From: Mya arenaria
Lineage: Eukaryota > Mollusca > Bivalvia > Myida > Myidae
Length of the DNA: 64,000 nt
Reading direction: 5' to 3'
Assembly (NCBI RefSeq): GCF_026914265.1
Contig: NC_069130.1
Coordinates: 14,833,386 to 14,897,385, forward strand
The stretch's first letter is position 1, and each line of letters begins with the position of its first letter. Shown here piece by piece: positions 45,501 to 58,199 of the stretch. Below the pieces are notes generated by a model. It did no database searches. It was not told the DNA's origin and was given only the letters and a program-made list of their open reading frames with translations. A program made the position numbers and the translations under genes.

Positions 45501-48500
45501 ATGGTATCCAACTGAAGTACAAAGTGAGACAGTTTGGTCATAAAAGCCCATTGAGACTGTTTGTTCCATTCCTAAATGAATTTCTTTCATGTTGTCAATC
45601 ATTTCTGATGTGGCTTTGTAATAATATTATTTTCTAATGAAACTGCTGACTTGTATCAGTCTTTGGTCTGTATTGTGCATCTATTCACACATTTTGTTTG
45701 CTCTTTAAGCAAACATTACAATAATTGCAAATTCTATAAGCAATTAAACAAAACTTACTGCACATAGGATGCAGAATGATGTTTATTTAGTGTGCATATG
45801 ATTTTCAGCTTATGGACAAGAAAACATATCTTTAACAATCACAGCAACACAATGAGATCCCAATTTTAAAGAAATAATGCCACCTTTCATTAATTCATTA
45901 ATTCATTCTATCAATCATTCATATATATTCATTAATTCATTCATTTATTCAATTTATTCATTGAAAAACTTGACATTTCTCAAGGCAAAATAATAAAAAG
46001 TGAGCAGCTTTCATAAAGAATAGAGCCTTTTCCTTAATGCATTAAAAAACACAACCTTAATACAGTATATATGTTTTAAAAACCCTAATTTTGCTTATTT
46101 AATAGCCGCCTGGTTGCTGTAGCCACAGAGGAATTTTCAAGGACAAGAACCAGTGCTGGTAAAACTGTGGTCTCTGTGGTTTTCCATACCGGCTCTCGGC
46201 AAGGATTTTCAAGAAAGGAATACCCATCTCCAAGTAAGAAGAAATTCTAAGCATGTCTGGTTTGAATGCTTGCCAAATGCATCTGGGTACTCAATAAGAT
46301 GAGGTTTACCTTTGAGTTGTTAAAAACTGATTGCAAAATGTCCAAAAGACTATATATTCTATTAAATTTGTCCTGAAAATCTTTGAATTCATGAACTTTT
46401 CTGCATATTTATCACATTTTGACTATATTAAAGGTTGTGTATGCCTCAAATGAGTGTTTACAGGCCTTTTTCAAACTTTAACAGTAGTGGCAGATAGTTT
46501 TATTTGTGTAAAACATTGCTTTTGTGTCTTGCTTGCAGATCATGATGTGCCAATAAGCTCCAGTTAGCTGCGGCCTTTCCCCAGGCGGTAGTCCTGCAAT
46601 CTGAATCCAGGAGATGCAGCTCTGAATCCAATATTTCAGAAGAATGAAGATGTTAGTCACTCTGTAGTGCTTGTTTGTGTGTAAATGATTCCAATGAGTG
46701 AGATTTATAGCAATCAGGTGTAAATAAGCATCTTATAGACAATAGTGAAGTGCTGTACTCTGAATTTAATGCCAATCTAGCCTTCAAAACAGATTCCTTA
46801 AAGTAAATTTTTTTAAAAATGGGTATAATATGCTATCTCTGCATTTTCTACATCATGTAGCCCACCTCATACATGAAAACACTAGCAGTTGTCACGAATC
46901 TTTAAGTTTTGGTGTGTTTTTTGCCATTTCCTTTGTTGCGCCATTTGTCCCGGAAGCCAACAATTTGGCATATGTTGTTTAGACTGTCTATTAACACATT
47001 ATCACTAAATTTCTTGTGTTAAACTGAACGTTGTTCTGTTACCTTTGTATATAAGTGGACCAAAAAGCAAATTTTGACAAGTTGAGGCATTTCAGTTGGG
47101 CTCTATGTCATTTTTTATATAAAACACTAAGCCGATGAAGTGGAAAAACCTTATTTTGCTTAGAAAAAATCTTAAAAGAGTAGGCAGCCAGTTTTGTGGT
47201 GCGTGTTCTATAGACACCATTAAAAGCTACAAGGAAAACTTTACTTGGTCAAATTATTCCAATGCATAAGGAAATAATGGCTCTTCAAAGGTTTGCGGCT
47301 TAATATTGAGGGAAATGGCTGTTTCTGCTTTTTATGAAAATACCACAGGTGCTAATACTTGTCTCATTCATTTAGTGTTTGATATATCATTGCCAAACTT
47401 TCAGTATGTGTTGCATATAGCCTGAAGCTGAACTATAGGAGTTTTGAAGTCTGTTTCTGAAAAAATGTTGCTAAATAGGCTCAAGACCACAGTTATCTGC
47501 CCCCCGTTGACCAAGATCCGGATGTGAATACAGAAACAAAGAGTGCTTGTGTTCAAGTATCAATATTTTATTAAAATTGAATGAAAAAGAAGCAAAAAAT
47601 GTTCTTTTTGCAGAGAACTTGACTGAATTTGACACTCTATTGCAGAAATTGATAGTTTTCAATGTAAATATTGGAAAAATCATAGCTTGGGAAGTCTGAA
47701 AATTAGTTGTTTGTAGCCGATTGACTCCCTGGCGGAAGGGTTATGTATTTGAACTCAATTTTGACAGTCGGGTCAATGGTCAACATGGTGTTTTCTTGTG
47801 ATTATTTTTTGTGTCTTGAATTGTTCTAGAGATGCCATGTCCTTGTTTTTCAATTGGGGTGTGTATAAAGTCAAAAGCCAGGTTAGTGTCTATATGAAAC
47901 ATATAGTAAAATAACTGTGGTCTCACGCCTGATATAGAGGAAGCTTTTGGAGGGGTGGCCTATTTTAAATTGTTATAATTCTTAATTTATACAGCTATCT
48001 GGTTGAAATTTGGCCAGTTGACAGTGCTTAGCCATAGAATATTGGTGTTTGAGTATGAAATGTGAAAATCTTATATTACATAATATAAATTAATAATATA
48101 TAATTTTCTTATATATTTTTGACATTTTTAAAAAAAACTACTTTCACTTCCAATTTAATGTTTGGAAATAGTTCCAAATGATGCTAACTAATGAATGAAA
48201 GCCTCACTTTCAATTCCAAAGTATAAATGGAGGGATTTTTTAACATAGGAAGCAGACCCAGGAGAACTGTCTGTTGAAGACCCCCCCCCCCCCCACCAAG
48301 CTGCCCACCAGAGGCCAAGCTGTACTTGGTGTTTGCCAACATGCTGTAATTTGTAAGTACTTCAAGATAATATATTAGAAAATGGTATCCAAACTGAAGT
48401 ACAAAGTGAGACAGTTTGGTCATAAAAGCCCATTGAGACTGTTTGTTCCATTCCTAAATGAATTTCTTTCATGTTGTCAATCATTTCTGATGTGGCTTTG

Positions 48501-51500
48501 ATAATAATATTATTTTCTAATGAAACTGCTGACTTGTATCAGTCTTTGGTCTGTATTGTGCATCTATTCACACATTTTGTTTGCTCTTTTAAGCAAACAT
48601 TACAATATTGCAAATTCTATAAGCAATTAAACAAAACTTACTGCACATAGGATCAGAATGATGTTTTATTTAGTGTGCATATGATTTTCAGCTTATGGAC
48701 AAGAAAACATATACTTAACAATCACAGCAACACAATGAGATCCCAATTTTAAAGAAATAATGCCACCTTTCATTAATTCATTAATTCATTCTATCAATCA
48801 TTCATATATATTCATTAATTCATTCATTTATTCAATTTATTCATTGAAAAACTGGACATTTCTCAAGGCAAAATAAATAAAAGTGAGCAGCTTTCATAAA
48901 GAATAGAGCCTTTTCCTTAATGCATTAAAAAACACAACCTTAATACAGTATATATGTTTTAAAAACCCTAATTTATTGCTTATTTTAATAGCCAGCCTGG
49001 TTGCTGTAGCCACAGAGGAATTTTCAAGGACAAGAACCAGTGCTGGTAAAACGTGGTCTCTGTGGTTTTCCATACCGGCTCTCGGCAAGGATTTTCAAGA
49101 AAGGAATACCATCTCCAAGTAAGAAGAAATTCTAAGCATGTCTGGTTTGAATGCTTGCCAAATGCATCTGGGTACTCAAAATAGATGAGGTTTACCTTTG
49201 AGTTGTTAAAAACTGATTGCAAAATGTCCAAAAGACTATATATTCTATTAATTTGTCCTGAAAATCTTTGAATTCATGAACTTTTCTGCATATTTATCAC
49301 ATTTATGACTATATTAAAGGTTTGTGTATGCCAAATGAGTGTTTTCAGGCTTTTTCAAACTTTAACAGTAGTGGCAGATAGTTTTATTTGTGTAAAACAT
49401 TGCTTTTGTGTCTTGCTTGCAGATCATGATGTGCCAATAAGCTCCAGTTAGCTGCGGCCTTTTCCCCAGGCGGTAGTCCTGCAATCTGAATCCAGGAGAT
49501 GCAGCTCTGAATCCAATATTTCAGAAGAATGAAGATGTTAGTCAACTCTGTAGTGCTTGTTTGTGTGTAATGATTCCAATGAGTGAGATTTTAGCAAATC
49601 AGGTGTAAATAAGCATCTTATAGACAATAGTGAAGTGCTGTACTCTGAATTTAATGCCAAATCAGCTTCAAAACAGATTCCTTAAATAAATTTTTTTTAA
49701 AAAATGGGTATAATAATGCTATCTCTGCATTTCTACATCATGTAGCCACCTCATACATGAAAACACTAGCAGTTGTCACGAATCTTTAAGTTTTGGTGTG
49801 TTTTTTTGCCATTTCCTTTGTTGCGCCATTTGTCCCGGAAGCCAACAATTTGGCATATAGTGTTGTTTAGACTGTCTATTAACACATTATCACTAAATTC
49901 TTGTGTTAAACTGACACAGTTCTGTTACCTTTGTATATAAGTGGACCAGAAAAGCAAAATTTTGACAAGTTGAGGCATTTCAGTTGGGCTCTATGTCATT
50001 TTTATATAAAACACTAAGCCGATGAAGTGGAAAAACCTTATTTTGCTTAGAAAAAATCTTAAAAGAGTAGGCAGGCCAGTTTTGTGGTGCTGTTCTATAG
50101 ACACCATTAAAAGCACAAGGAAAACTTTACTTGGTCAAATTATTCCAATGCATAAGAAATAATGGCTCTTCAAAGGTTTGCGGCTTAACATTTGAGGGAA
50201 ATGGCTGTTTCTGCTTTTTATGAAAATACCACAGGTGCTAAACTTGTCTCATTCATTTAGTGTTTGATATATCATTGCCAAACTTTCAGTTATGTGTTGC
50301 ATATACCCTGAAGCTGAACTATAGGAGTTTTGAAGTCTGTTTCTGAAAAAATGTTGCTTAAATAGGCTCAAGACCACAGTTATCTGCCCCCCGTTGACCA
50401 AGATCCGGATGTGAATACAGAAACAAAGAGTGCTTGTGTTCAAGTATCAATATTTTATTAAAATTGAATGAAAAAGAAGCAAAAAATGTTCTTTTTGCAG
50501 AGAACTTGACTGAATTTGACACTCTATTCCAGAAATTGATAGTTTTCAATGTAAATATTGGAAAAATCATAGCTTGTGGAAGTCTGAAAATTAGTTGTTT
50601 GTAGCCGATTGACTCCCTGGCGGAAGGGTTATGTATTTGAACTCAATTTTGACAGTCGGGTCAATGGTCAACATGGTGTTTTTCTTGTGATTATATTTTG
50701 TGTCTTGAATGTTCTAGAGATGCCATGTCCTTGTTTTTCAATTGGGGTTGTGTATAAAGTCAAAAGCCAGGTTAGTGTCTATATGACATATGTAAAAATA
50801 ACTGTGGTCTCACGCCTGATATAGAGGAAGCTTTTGGAGGGTGGCCTATTTTAAATTGTTATAAATTCTTAATTTATACAGCTATCTGGTTGAAATTTGG
50901 CCAGTTGACAGTGCTTGCCATAGAATATTGGTGTTTGAGTATGAAATGTGAAAATCTTATATACATAATATAAATTAATAATAATATAATTTTCTTATAT
51001 ATTTTTGACATTTTTAAAAAAAACTACTTTCACTTTCAATTTAATGTTTGGAATAGTTCCAAATGATGGTAACTAATGAATGAAAGCCTCACTTTCAATT
51101 CCAAAGTATAAATGGAGGGATTTTTTTAACATAGGAAGCAGACCCAGGAGGAACTGTCTGTTGAGACCCCCCCCCCCCCAAGCTGCCCACACAGAGGCAA
51201 GCTGTACTTGGTGTTTGCCAACATGCTGTAATTTGTAAGTACTTCAAGATAATATATTAGAAAATGGTATCCAAACTGAAGTACAAAGTGAGACAGTTTG
51301 GTCATAAAAGCCCATTGAGACTGTTTGTTCCATTCCTAAATGAATTTCTTTCATGTTGTCAATCATTTCTGATGTGGCTTTGATAATAATATTATTTTCT
51401 AATGAAACTGCTGACTTGTATCAGTCTTTGGTCTGTATTGGCATCTATTCACACATTTTGTTTGCTCTTTTAAGCAAACATTACAATAATTGCAATTCTA

Positions 51501-52955
51501 TAAGCTTAAACAAAACTTACTGCACATAGGATGCAGAATGATGTTTATTTAGTGTGCATATGATTTTCAGCTTATGGACAAGAAAACATATACTTTAACA
51601 ATCACAGCAACACAATGAGATCCCAATTTAAGAATAATGCCACCTTTCATTAATTCATTAATTCATTCTATCAATCATTCATATATATTCATTAATTCAT
51701 TCATTTATTCAATTTATTCTTGAAAAACTTGACATTTCTCAAGCAAAATAAATAAAGTGAGCAGCTTTCATAAAGAATAGAGCCTTTTCCCTTAATGCAT
51801 TAAAAAACACAACCTTAATACAGTATATTATGTTTTAAAAACCCTAATTTATTGCTTATTTTAATAGCCAGCCTGGTTGCTGTAGCCACAGAGGAATTTT
51901 CAAGGACAAGAACCAGTGCTGGTAAAACTGTGGTCTCTGTGGTTTTCCATACCGGCTCTCGGCAAGGATTTTCAAGAAAGGAATACCATCTCCAGTAAGA
52001 AGAAATTCTAAGCATGTCTGGTTTGAATGCTTGCCAAATGCATCTGGGTACTCAATAAGATGAGGTTTACCTTTGAGTTGTTAAAAACTGATTGCAAAAT
52101 GTCCAAAGACTATATATTCATTAAATTTGTCCTGAAAATCTTTGAATTCATGAACTTTTCTGCATATTTATCACATTTATGACTATATTAAAGGTTTGTA
52201 TGCTCAAATGAGTTGTTTACAGGCCTTTTTCAAACTTTAACAGTAGTGGCAGATAGTTTTATTTGTGTAAAACATTGCTTTTGTGTCTTGCTTGCAGATC
52301 ATGATGTGCCAATAAGCTCCAGTTAGCCTGCGGCCTTTTCCCCAGGTGCGGTAGTCCTGCAATCTGAATCAGGAGATGCAGCTCTGAATCCAATATTTCA
52401 GAAGAATGAAGATGTTAGTCCTCTGTAGTGCTTGTTTGTGTGTAAATGATTCCAATAGTGAATTTTATAGCAAATCGGTGTAAATAAGCATCTTATAGAC
52501 AATATGAAGTGCTGTACTCTGAATTTCAATTGCAAATCTAGCCTTCAAAACAGATTCTTACAAGTAAATTTTTTTTAAAATGGGTATAATAATGCTATCC
52601 TGCATTTTCTACATCATGTAGCCACCTCATACATGAAAACACACTAGCAGTTGTCACGAATCTTTAAGTTTTGGTGTGTTTTTTGCCTATTTCCTTGTGT
52701 TGCGGCCATTTGTCCCGGAAGCCAACAATTTTGGCATATAGTGTTGTTTATGACTGTCCTATAACACATTATCACTAAATTGTCTTGTGTTAAACTGAAC
52801 AGTTTCTGTTCCTTTGATATAAGTGGACCGCAGAAAAGCAAAATTTTTGACAAGTTAGGCATTTTCAGTTTGGGGCTCTATGTCATTTTTTTTATATAAA
52901 CACACTAAGCCGATGAAGTGGAAAAACCTTATTTTGCATTAAAAAGAAAAAAAAA

Positions 52956-52980
52956 NNNNNNNNNNNNNNNNNNNNNNNNN
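52956..52980. other. Assembly gap (25 N)
   Basis: 25 N bases end the tandem array. A round fixed size suggests that the true gap length, and so the number of array copies, is unknown. Confidence 0.98.
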
Positions 52981-53242
52981 TAGCTGGTACCTGCATGCTT
53001 TTAGAACAGTTTATAGTTTGACACCTTGAAGTTTGTTTAAAGCATGGAGGAAACAGTTCGTTTTGATTCCATACACTTTAAATAAGCATGCGATCAGTGG
53101 GGAAATATTTCTCTTGAAATATGCTTTCAAGTGGCCATTTTTTAATTTGTTTTATCGTAAGACTATGGGAAATGAAATCGAGTATTTCGATGATTCGATT
53201 GTAGAATAACGAAAACAGTTAGTGTTAGGGTAAGTTTTGGTT

Positions 53243-53599
53243 AGGGTGAATTCATTCGGAGCTCCTCGGACATTTTTTTCAAAACAACCTCGGATGTATG
53301 CCGGTATATCAGTTGAAGTAGTTCGTATTTTTTTTTAATTATATCGTTAATTAAATTTAGTGTTTTAAAGTTGTATTAATTGATCTAAGTTTAAATTGAT
53401 TACCAGTGAAGTGTATTATTGCAAACATAATTAAGATGTTCAAGAGTAAAGACATAAAGTTTAACTGCTTAATAAAATTACTACGCGATCTACTTGCAGC
53501 GGACTTAAACGTACCACTTTTTGAGTATGTAAACCGTCCAAATACATCCGAGGTTGTTTTCGAAAACAATGGCCGAGGAATTCCGAATGAGGGTGAATT
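53243..53599 (+). mobile_element. Mutator-like MITE, copy 1
   Basis: 337-bp element (53253-53589) with terminal inverted repeats of about 48 bp. The left end is CATTCGGAGCTCCTCGGACA and the right end is GGCCGAGGAATTCCGAATG. It is flanked by an exact 10-bp direct repeat AGGGTGAATT (53243-53252 and 53590-53599). Long inverted repeats with a 9-10 bp duplication are typical of Mutator-like elements. The open frame inside (53406-53714) overlaps the element end and is not a gene. Confidence 0.85.
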
Positions 53600-54199
53600 G
53601 AATCCCTTTCATCATTTAAATAATGCGAAAATATTTCCCATACAACCTTGCTATAACAATCTAGACCAAAGACAGACAGATGTAGCAGGCAGTGATTCAT
53701 TTTTGGAAATCTGATTGGGTGTGTCTTTTTTGACTTCCATATTTTAAACGGGCCGCGGGTCTTGGGGATATGACTACGACGAACAGCCTCATTGCAGAGT
53801 CTAGACTCAGGCTCAGGAAAGCACCTTTATATGAAAAAAGAGTCTTTATTCTATTCGTTTTACAAAATTAAATGTTAATAAGTGTACAGTACTAGTAAAA
53901 ACATCCATAAAATTGCATCATCAATATTCAACTTGGAGGAAAGTAACAACTCTAGATGCACAACAGCTGATCTTCATTTCATTGTTACTTTCCTTTTAGT
54001 AAAGTTATGCTGATGATATTTGCTGAATTTTTAACGATTTAAAATTGTATGTTATAATACGATTAGAATTAAAAAAATTCTTTGTGACTCACGAAGAGTG
54101 GTTTTTCTAAGTCTGAGACTAGACTCGGACTTGATACTGTTCGTAATAATGGCACACAAGCTAAACATAGAGGATCCCAGGAATAGTTTTTTCTCAGAT
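53600..54199. other. Spacer between MITEs
   Basis: No gene or repeat recognised. The phrases AGTCTAGACTCAGGCTC and AGTCTGAGACTAGACTCGGAC (53798 and 54110) form an inverted pair about 310 bp apart and may mark another short element. Confidence 0.35.
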
Positions 54200-54554
54200 T
54201 TAATACTGCACTCTCACAGATTGACCGTTTCGGCAACTTTCTGTATTGTTTGTGTATAAATCTTTGCGTAAATTTCTGGAAACCAGTGATATAAAAAGGC
54301 TAGTGAAGAAATATCAGATCGCAGTTTTTGAAAATTAAAGTTCGAAAATTGAAGTTTCGTGGCTAAAAGCGTTACTAACGCTTTAGGGAAAATGAGTTTT
54401 TGGGCATAAAACATCAATTTTCGAACTAAAATAGGAGAAACTGCGCGACCTGATCCGTTCTTATATCATTAGTTTTCAGAAACTTAGGCAAAATTGGCTC
54501 ATTTTAAGACAAAAAAAATGTCAAAACTGTCCATCTGTGAGAGTGCAGCTTTAA
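54200..54554 (+). mobile_element. piggyBac-like MITE, copy A
   Basis: 347-bp element (54204-54550) with inverted ends TACTGCACTCTCACAGATTG and CCATCTGTGAGAGTGCAGCT. TTAA lies at both borders (54200-54203, 54551-54554). It shares AACGCTTTAG, a TATCAGATCGC box and the A-run before the right end with copies B and C. Confidence 0.8.
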
Positions 54555-54555
54555 G

Positions 54556-55500
54556 AAGTATTCATCCAGGGGACGTGTATGATTATGAATAATAGGAGAT
54601 CAGGGGAAAGAAACGAAAAAAACAACAATGAGTTTAATACACAGAAAAATGAATCACGAGCAGGTAGAATATTACAAACATACATTTTGAGTGATAAACC
54701 TTTAACTACTTACTAAATAATGCATTTATGGATATTAATTACTGATAACACGATTGTAACAGCTGTATTTAATAGCAGAAAGCGCAAAAATATTAAATGA
54801 TTGGTGAATGCTAAAAGATTTACTGTGGTTTACTATATTTATTTCAAATTAATCATGGTATCCTTCATAAGAACCATTGTTTTCGACATTTATTCAGCCT
54901 TTTTGGTAAATTACAACAGTTGGTAAATCTTATCTGGGAGTATTAAAGAGTGCATCTTTAAAATGATATACATGGCTTTATAATGGATGCGAATTGTACA
55001 CCCTCCAACAATACATTATTTCTTTTCACATCTAGGCTTGAAAGAAGATTTATCTTTAAATCTTGGGTACATACGATCTAATTTTATGAAGTTTCGCCGC
55101 AAATTATACGGCCGTTTAATGGTTTGACATTTGCTGTATACATAACTTGTAAAATGTAATGTAATAGACGGTATCATTTTGTAGATGTTGTGATTTCGTA
55201 TACATCAACTGACATTATTTGTTCATATTTTGAATGGGGATAGTATATTAAAACTGCGTCAAAAGTGTTGCATGGGTGGATATATGGTTAATATAAAGTT
55301 ATACTCGTTTGTATCATTTTGCACAACATATATAAAACTTGATGGATAAATGTTTAAAAGCCTAAGGTTTTGCCTAAATCGTGTGATATTATGAACTAAG
55401 AGATGGGGAATTGTTTATAAAACTTGTGTGGACTATTTTGCCAAAGTTGTCACTGTTTGTCACAACTAGACCCCATCTCTGAACAAGAGCACTTGACTTG
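54556..55500. other. AT-rich stretch, no gene seen
   Basis: Nothing recognisable. The right part may include the promoter of the gene whose first coding exon is at 55815. Confidence 0.45.
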
Positions 55501-55814
55501 ACATTTAGAAACTTCAAAAACCGTTTAATCAAGTTTTAACATCACAAAGAACTTTGCTAAACTTACGCGGATATAGCAACGGAACAGTGGCCCACGGATT
55601 AGGACAACGGCTTGGAGTTTAGTAGCCGAGGACAAGTCATTTTAAGATAATATTGTTCATTTGTGGATATATTGATATTAATCTTGGGCTCAACTTTTGG
55701 GGTCAAAACAGCGTTAAACATGCGTGTACAAGAGTGGGGAAACTGAAATTGTTGTGTGAAGTTTTAAAATAGTTTCTTCTTTTTAACTTGTAAAGGATCT
55801 TTTTTTCCGTGAAA

Positions 55815-55841
55815 ATGACTGAAGCCCCAGGGACGTTGGAG
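55815..55841 (+). CDS. Probable first coding exon of an unidentified gene
   Basis: ATG in AAAATGA context encodes MTEAPGTLE and is followed at once by a consensus donor GTAAGT. The leader upstream has no ATG for the preceding 70 bases. This start-then-donor arrangement is typical of short first coding exons. The next exon was not identified. A candidate at about 56214-56291 (open as ELAMNHVQLLGPSRTAIF, donor GTAAGT) is in the wrong phase to join directly. Confidence 0.45.
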
Positions 55842-56895
55842 GTAAGTTCAACGTGTTTTGTGTACTTTAGAATATTGAATAAGTTTTAAAAAGGGCAATG
55901 CCCCAAATTTTTAAACATGTTCAGCCCCTTACAACAGAATTAAGCTAAGTTAACTAATTATTTTTGTATTAACTGTGTAATATTAACATTCTTCAAAGTA
56001 TTTGGACTTTAAAGAAAATAATCTTTACGATTATGATGATACGCTTATTGCTATTTAGTTAAGTAAGAAATTTGACTTAATGAAAAGCGCTTGCTACGCT
56101 TAAGAACTTTCGAGAAATTTGGATTATATTTATGCGATGCATGTGTCTTAGAAAGTGAAGCTAGTGAATACGGATATAAATAATGAAGTGCATTAGAACA
56201 AATGTGGTCGGTGGCTTCAGAACTAGCCATGAATCATGTCCAACTTTTGGGACCAAGCAGAACCGCTATTTTCCCTACAAATTACAATGTAAATGTAAGT
56301 GGGGGTGGGGGGTATAAACAAACTTGAGTAGCTTAGCTATTTGTTATAGTATATATCCGGCTTCAATGTTATAGGAAAATATATCTTCTTTCATTTGGTG
56401 TTTTTGGAATGTTTATGTGAGTTTTAGATAAAATGTAAACTTGTATTTTTTTCTTGGTGGGGGACGTCCATCTTCCCCCCACCCGCTCTGCCTCTCTGAA
56501 TCCGCTTGTTCCCGGGAATTAATGGCATTCAAGCAGTATTGTAGATTCAAAATATTTACTTAAGTAAATAACTTAAACAAATGCACGCTTCTCGTTATAA
56601 GTTGAGTTAGACATACATATAATCAACGTGAAAATATAGAAAAGTACGTAAAAAAAGAGAAAGAAAAAATGAAAAGAACACATATCAATCAAGTTTTAAG
56701 AGAACAAGATGGTTATTTCTATTACTCACACTTATTAGTTGCATCATGAAATGTCCAGTAAGAAATAGTAGTGAGAGGGTAGACTTTATAAAGTAAAGTT
56801 AACCTTTAGTACAAAATATCATAATGGAAATCTTACTACACAAAATGTTAAATAAATTCCTATTGAACATCGAAACCGTTAAAGTATATAAATAT
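55842..56895. other. Presumed intron and spacer
   Basis: Apart from the weak candidate exon near 56214-56291, no coding signal. G-rich (56300-56312) and C-rich (56474-56484) short runs occur. Confidence 0.35.
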
Positions 56896-56898
56896 ATA

Positions 56899-57398
56899 GA
56901 GTTTCGACAACTTCTTTTATTTGTTGTCTTTGAATGAGCCATTTTTGCGTAAATTTCTGCACGCTGGTTATTAAGACAGCTTACAAAACAATCAGGCCGT
57001 AGTTATTTATGTTTTCGTTCTAAAATTGATATTTTATGGCTTAAAGCATTACTAACGCTTTACGAAATAGGAACTTTTCGGCAGATTTACCGAAAAATGG
57101 AGATGTACTTTTGTGAGTTACCTTATACAGTCGAACTCCGTTGGCTCGAACTTGCTTGGCTCGATTTACTCGTTGGCTCGAACTGGGTGTAAAAGACGGG
57201 TTTCTTTAAGCTGAATGTAAGCCTTCCCGCTTGGCTCGATATTATCGAAGCTCGAGTTATCTTCGCTGGTCACTTGGAGATCGAGCCAACGAGGTTCTAC
57301 TATATGTCTAAATTTAGGGCATTGATTCCAATTTCGGCTGATTCTGAGACGAAAAAAAAATATGTCAAAAATGTTAATCTGTGAGAGCGCAGCTTTAA
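56899..57398 (+). mobile_element. piggyBac-like MITE, copy B, 5'-truncated and interrupted
   Basis: Homologous to copies A and C from about 56899. The left inverted end is missing. The right end GTGAGAGCGCAGCT is followed by TTAA (57395-57398). The copy is split by a 175-bp pogo-like MITE at 57128-57302. Removing that insert restores collinearity with copy C, in which TTATCTTATATGACTGAAT is the matching uninterrupted site. Confidence 0.8.
57126..57304 (+). mobile_element. pogo/Tigger-like MITE nested in copy B
   Basis: 175-bp element (57128-57302) with TA on each side (57126-57127, 57303-57304). Inverted ends are CAGTCGAACTCCGTTGGCTC and GAGCCAACGAGGTTCTACTA. The end sequence and TA target suit the pogo/Tigger branch of Tc1/mariner. 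Internal copies of TTGGCTCGA recur several times. A relative lies at the right edge of the window. Confidence 0.85.
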
Positions 57399-57854
57399 AG
57401 GCATCTTCATATCATTATGAAATAAAGCAGCACTGTTGAAAGCAACGCCGTATAATGAATCCACAGGAATTTCAATACTAAAACCCATTCATCATTTGAA
57501 ATCTCTCGGCCCCAATAGTTGTAACGATCCATAATATGCAAAAAAGGTAACTTTATTACGTGATGTTACCATAGAAATATCCGGGTAAGTGATTAAATAT
57601 TCAATCTGCATCAAATAATGCATTACCTTTCAGCTTTTAAACTGTTTAATTATGCAGGAGTTTCCGTTTTCCTGAATGATACACTTTAAACTTCATGAAA
57701 TACTCAAAATTGATTTTTAATTGTTTTTGGTTCACTAAATATGACATATCTTAAAGGCGATCTTAATTCGTTACTCAAGTCATTGTGTTTTCCCACTCAG
57801 AATGCTAGTTTATCTGTTTTTAAAAGGTTTTGAAAGTCGGTATTTTCACGTATC

Positions 57855-58198
57855 TTAAAACTACACTCTCATAGACTTGGCTACTTTTTTATTGTTTGTC
57901 TAAGAAAGAACCACTTATTGCGTTAATGTCTCGACACCAACGATATAATGAGACTGCTGACAAAATATCAGATCGCTGTTTTTTTCATATTTACGTTTTA
58001 AAATTGATGTTTAATGGCTAAAAATGTTACTAACGCTTACAGAGATGAGTTTTTCTGCTGTTTCCCACACATTTGAGATCTGTAATTTGGTAGGTTATCT
58101 TATATGACTGAATGGAATGCACTGATGCCAAAATCAGCTGAGTCAGAGACAAAAAAATAAAATAGAAATACTCTCAATCATAGAGAGAGCAGCTTTAA
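57855..58198 (+). mobile_element. piggyBac-like MITE, copy C
   Basis: Flanked by TTAA (57855-57858, 58195-58198). The left end is AACTACACTCTCATAGACTT and the right end is ATAGAGAGAGCAGCT. It is more diverged at its ends than copy A but full length, and collinear with A and with B once the nested insert is removed. Confidence 0.75.
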
Positions 58199-58199
58199 T

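Larger units (their letters stand above)
36363..52955 (+). repeat. Six-copy tandem array, unit about 2.89 kb
   Basis: Head-to-tail copies start at GGCTCAAGACCAC: copy 1 36363-39263, copy 2 39264-41707 (lacks the first 455 bases of the unit), copy 3 41708-44596, copy 4 44597-47477, copy 5 47478-50364, copy 6 50365-52955 (cut by the N gap). The marker GATATAGAGGAAGC recurs at 36818, 39266, 42157, 45050, 47931 and 50818. Copies are nearly identical. Most differences are single-base insertions or deletions, many in homopolymers, including a C-run of changing length near 37170, 39621, 42510, 45401, 48281 and 51168. The last 600 bases before the gap are the noisiest. Each unit also holds an ATTCATTAATTCATTC-rich microsatellite (for example 37665-37740). 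Confidence 0.95.

Noticed and set aside
36363-52955. Array as a long satellite without coding relation
   Set aside because: The unit has several exon-like blocks with matching splice borders and phases, so a duplicated gene segment is a better reading.
53406-53714. 102-codon plus-strand frame
   Set aside because: It runs across the right end of a Mutator-like MITE, and its residues follow the terminal inverted repeat.
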